Source of the DNA: Glycine soja
Lineage: Eukaryota > Streptophyta > Magnoliopsida > Fabales > Fabaceae
Length of the DNA stretch: 64,000 bases
Direction: 5' to 3'
Assembly: GCF_004193775.1 (NCBI RefSeq)
Contig: NC_041010.1
Coordinates: 41,033,562-41,097,561, forward strand
Shown here: positions 62,007 to 64,000 of the stretch, piece after piece
How the letters are laid out: each line of letters starts with the position of its first letter
Numbering within the stretch: position 1 is the stretch's first letter
Made by a program: the position numbers and the translations under genes
The notes under the pieces: model-generated
What the model was told of the DNA's origin: nothing
The model's database searches: none
The model's input: the letters and a program-made list of their open reading frames with translations, nothing else

Positions 62007-62019
62007 TGGTATCAGAGCC
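62007..62019 (+). other. Primer binding site, initiator tRNA-Met type
   Basis: TGGTATCAGAGCC, the standard plant copia primer site complementary to the 3' end of initiator tRNA-Met, two bases after the 5' LTR. Confidence 0.95.
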
Positions 62020-62041
62020 TTATTCTTACGAGACCTGTACC

Positions 62042-63892
62042 ATGGAAGGTGAAACAAGTTTTTCCCACATAACTCTTCCAATCTTTGATGGAGAGAATTA
62101 TGATCTTTGGGAAGTGAAAATGCAATCCTACATGGAATCTTTGGATTTGTGGGATGCTGTGGAAGAGGATTATGAAATATATCCGCTGCCTGAAAATCCC
62201 ACCATGGCCCAAATTAAAAATCACAAGGAAAGAAAGATGAAGAAGGCAAAGGCGAGATCATATTTGTTCACTGGTGTTTCACAAATGATATTCATCGGAA
62301 TCATGACTCTTAAATCACCCAAAGCAATTTGGGATTATATGAAAGAGGAATACGCTGGAGATGATAGAATACGAAGCATGCAAGTGCTGAATTTAAGGAG
62401 GGAATTTGAACTTCAAAGGATGCAAGAGTCAGAGACAATCAAAGAATACTCAAACAAATTGTTGGGTATTGCCAACAAGATAAAGTTGTTGGGAAGCGAT
62501 TTTGCTGATTTGAGAATTGTAGAGAAAATTTTGGTAACAGTGCCGGAGAGGTATGAAGCATCTATAGCTTCATTGGCAGAAGTGCTACATGCCCTGCAAG
62601 CTCAAGAGCAACGAAGGTTGATGAGGCAAGATTGTGTTGTCGAAGGTGCTTTGCCCGTCAAACATCATGAAGTTGATGAAAGCAAAAAGGATTTTTTCAA
62701 GAAGAATCAACCAGCAAGCAGCGAAAACAGTGCAAACAACCAAGGTAAGGATAAAAAGAAAAATTATCCACCTTGTCAGCATTGTGGCAAAAAAGGTCAT
62801 GCACCTTTCAGATGTTGGAGGAGACCAGATGCAAAATGTAACAAGTGCAACCAGATAGGGCATGAAGTGGTGATCTGCGCCAACAAAAATCACCATGATG
62901 AGGGAGCTCAGATTGCTAATCAAGAAGAAGATGACCAACTGTTTGTGGCCACATGCTTTTTGAGTAGTGAATCAAGTGAAAATTGGTTGATTGATAGTGG
63001 TTGTACAAACCACATGACATATGATAAGACTTTATTCAAAGATTTGAAGCCAACTAATGTCTCAAAGGTCAGAATTGGGAATGGTGGCTATATTCCTGTA
63101 AAAGGAAAAGGAACTGTTGCAATTTCAACGTGTTCAGGTATCAAATTAATATCAGATGTTCTTTATGTACCTAACATTGACCAAAACTTGCTAAGCGTAG
63201 GTCAGTTGATTAAAAAGGGATTTAAAGTGTCCTTTGAACATCAACATTGCTTTATCTATGACAATTTTGGCCGGGAAGTTCTAAGGGTTAAAATGAAAGG
63301 TAAAAGCTTTTCATTTGATCCAGCAGAGGAGGAGCATACAACCTATTTCACTCAAGTCACACCCACGGAACTCTGGCACCAGAGACTTGATCATTGTCAT
63401 CTTGAAAGAATGCTAAACATGAAAAAAAGGAAATATGCAAAAGAAAATTTGAAAAAGTTTCAAATGGAAAAATGCAAGTCTGTTAGCACACCAATGAATC
63501 AAAAGGAGAAGTTTAGTAAGGAAGAAGGTGTTGATAACATTGATGAAGGATATTGTGAGAGCTTGATTGAATGTCTAATGTATCTCACTTCAACAAGGTC
63601 AAACATTCTATTTTCTAAAAAGAACAAAACTGGAATTTTTGTTGACAATCAAGTAGTCATTGCTATTGCAAACAATCCCGTGTGTCATGGGAAGATTAAA
63701 CATTTCAACATCCAGGTTTATTATTTGATAAAGATGCAACAAAGTGGAGAAGTGAACTTAATTTACTGCAAGTCTAAAGATCAATTGGCTGACATGTTTA
63801 CAAAGTCACTACATATCAACAAACTTGAACTCAAAGAATTGGAGTTTGTAATTCCAAAAGCAAGGAGAAGTGTTGAAGATATACTTTTGTAA
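62042..63892 (+). CDS. Deleted copia Gag-Pol polyprotein, single open frame
   Basis: A 616-aa frame from the first ATG (the frame is open from 62006 through a TTG). In order: Gag core (about 1-230, with LPIFDGENYDLWEVKMQSYM and EYSNKLLGIANKIK); two CCHC zinc knuckles at about 245-258 and about 266-279; aspartic protease with DSG at about 318-320; the GAG-pre-integrase start (ELWHQRLDHCHLERML); then a jump near 63420 to the end of reverse transcriptase (KKFQMEKCKSVSTPMNQKEK, SLIECLMYLTSTRSNIL); then a second jump near 63615 to the end of RNase H (IFVDNQVVIAIANNP, CKSKDQLADMFTKSL). Both joins keep the frame. The stop codon lies 20 bp inside the 3' LTR. No integrase catalytic core and no reverse transcriptase active site remain, so movement would need enzymes from another element. 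Confidence 0.9.
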   Translation: MEGETSFSHITLPIFDGENYDLWEVKMQSYMESLDLWDAVEEDYEIYPLPENPTMAQIKNHKERKMKKAKARSYLFTGVSQMIFIGIMTLKSPKAIWDYMKEEYAGDDRIRSMQVLNLRREFELQRMQESETIKEYSNKLLGIANKIKLLGSDFADLRIVEKILVTVPERYEASIASLAEVLHALQAQEQRRLMRQDCVVEGALPVKHHEVDESKKDFFKKNQPASSENSANNQGKDKKKNYPPCQHCGKKGHAPFRCWRRPDAKCNKCNQIGHEVVICANKNHHDEGAQIANQEEDDQLFVATCFLSSESSENWLIDSGCTNHMTYDKTLFKDLKPTNVSKVRIGNGGYIPVKGKGTVAISTCSGIKLISDVLYVPNIDQNLLSVGQLIKKGFKVSFEHQHCFIYDNFGREVLRVKMKGKSFSFDPAEEEHTTYFTQVTPTELWHQRLDHCHLERMLNMKKRKYAKENLKKFQMEKCKSVSTPMNQKEKFSKEEGVDNIDEGYCESLIECLMYLTSTRSNILFSKKNKTGIFVDNQVVIAIANNPVCHGKIKHFNIQVYYLIKMQQSGEVNLIYCKSKDQLADMFTKSLHINKLELKELEFVIPKARRSVEDILL

Positions 63893-64000
63893 CTGCATAA
63901 TATTTTATTTTTCAGGTTTTAAAATAGGATTTAGTAAATAAGTTGATTTCCTATATTTTAGGAGTAAGACAGTTTTAATGGATTAGCCTAGTCAAATAAG
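63871..64000 (+). repeat. 3' LTR of the copia element, partial
   Basis: Starts TGTTGAAGATATAC after the purine tract; 130 bp are visible before the window ends. One mismatch to the 5' LTR. Confidence 0.95.

Larger units (their letters stand above)
61674..64000 (+). mobile_element. Non-autonomous, internally deleted Ty1/copia retrotransposon (3' end outside)
   Basis: 5' LTR 61674-62004, primer binding site at 62007-62019, one ORF, a purine-rich tract (AAAAGCAAGGAGAAG) and a 3' LTR from 63871 that is cut by the window edge. If the 3' LTR is full length, the element is about 2.5 kb, roughly half a normal copia element. Gag and protease are kept; most of integrase, reverse transcriptase and part of RNase H are gone. 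The visible 130 bp of the two LTRs differ at one position, so the insertion is young. Confidence 0.93.

Noticed and set aside
62006..62041. Start of the copia ORF at a TTG overlapping the primer binding site
   Set aside because: Plant cytosolic translation starts at ATG; the first in-frame ATG is at 62042.

Overview
The window is nuclear DNA from a flowering plant, almost certainly a legume and most likely soybean (Glycine) or a close relative. The reasons are AT-rich intergenic DNA, GT-AG split genes, plant transposon families (a Ty1/copia element, an RTE-type LINE, a SINE, hAT and fold-back elements), and a SYMRK protein that closely matches the soybean nodulation receptor kinase as I remember it. 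No CRISPR array, operon, tRNA or rRNA gene was seen.

Layout. 1.5-9.1 kb, minus strand: an intact 15-exon SYMRK/NORK/DMI2 symbiosis receptor kinase. 14.6-18.0 kb, minus strand: an intact 3-exon half-size ABCG transporter that I assign to STR2 (arbuscular mycorrhiza). The two lie head-to-tail with only AT-rich spacer between them. 18-23.5 kb: intergenic, with a hairpin, a terminal-inverted-repeat element carrying a GC-rich core (possible Pack-MULE) and unassigned ORFs. 23.5-30.5 kb, plus strand: a 6-exon gene for a predicted plastid protein (At4g37920 family) with a 3.2-kb LINE in its fourth intron. 30.5-37.6 kb: repeats, including a fold-back MITE copy and an old LTR-like repeat into which an 860-bp hAT-like element has inserted. 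37.6-42.4 kb, plus strand: an 8-exon glycine-rich-domain protein (DUF1399, GRDP family) with a Cys/Gly repeat tail. 44.4-45.2 kb, minus strand: a small 3-exon CYSTM gene. 49.0-53.1 kb, minus strand: a TIR-NBS-LRR resistance gene broken by at least four frameshifts. 55.0-59.9 kb, minus strand: an intact 6-exon GH3 beta-xylosidase-type gene with a SINE in its last intron. 61.3-61.5 kb: a 33-bp minisatellite. 61.7 kb to the end: a young, internally deleted copia retrotransposon whose single ORF has stayed open; its 3' LTR runs off the window.

Function. SYMRK acts at the entry of the common symbiosis signalling pathway and STR2 acts at its output, the periarbuscular membrane lipid exporter, so two steps of one symbiosis programme sit side by side. 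The other genes (plastid protein, GRDP, CYSTM, wall glycosidase) look like unrelated housekeeping or stress genes. Exon boundaries were placed by hand from GT-AG sites, reading frame and family conservation. In every gene called intact, the exon lengths sum to a multiple of three.
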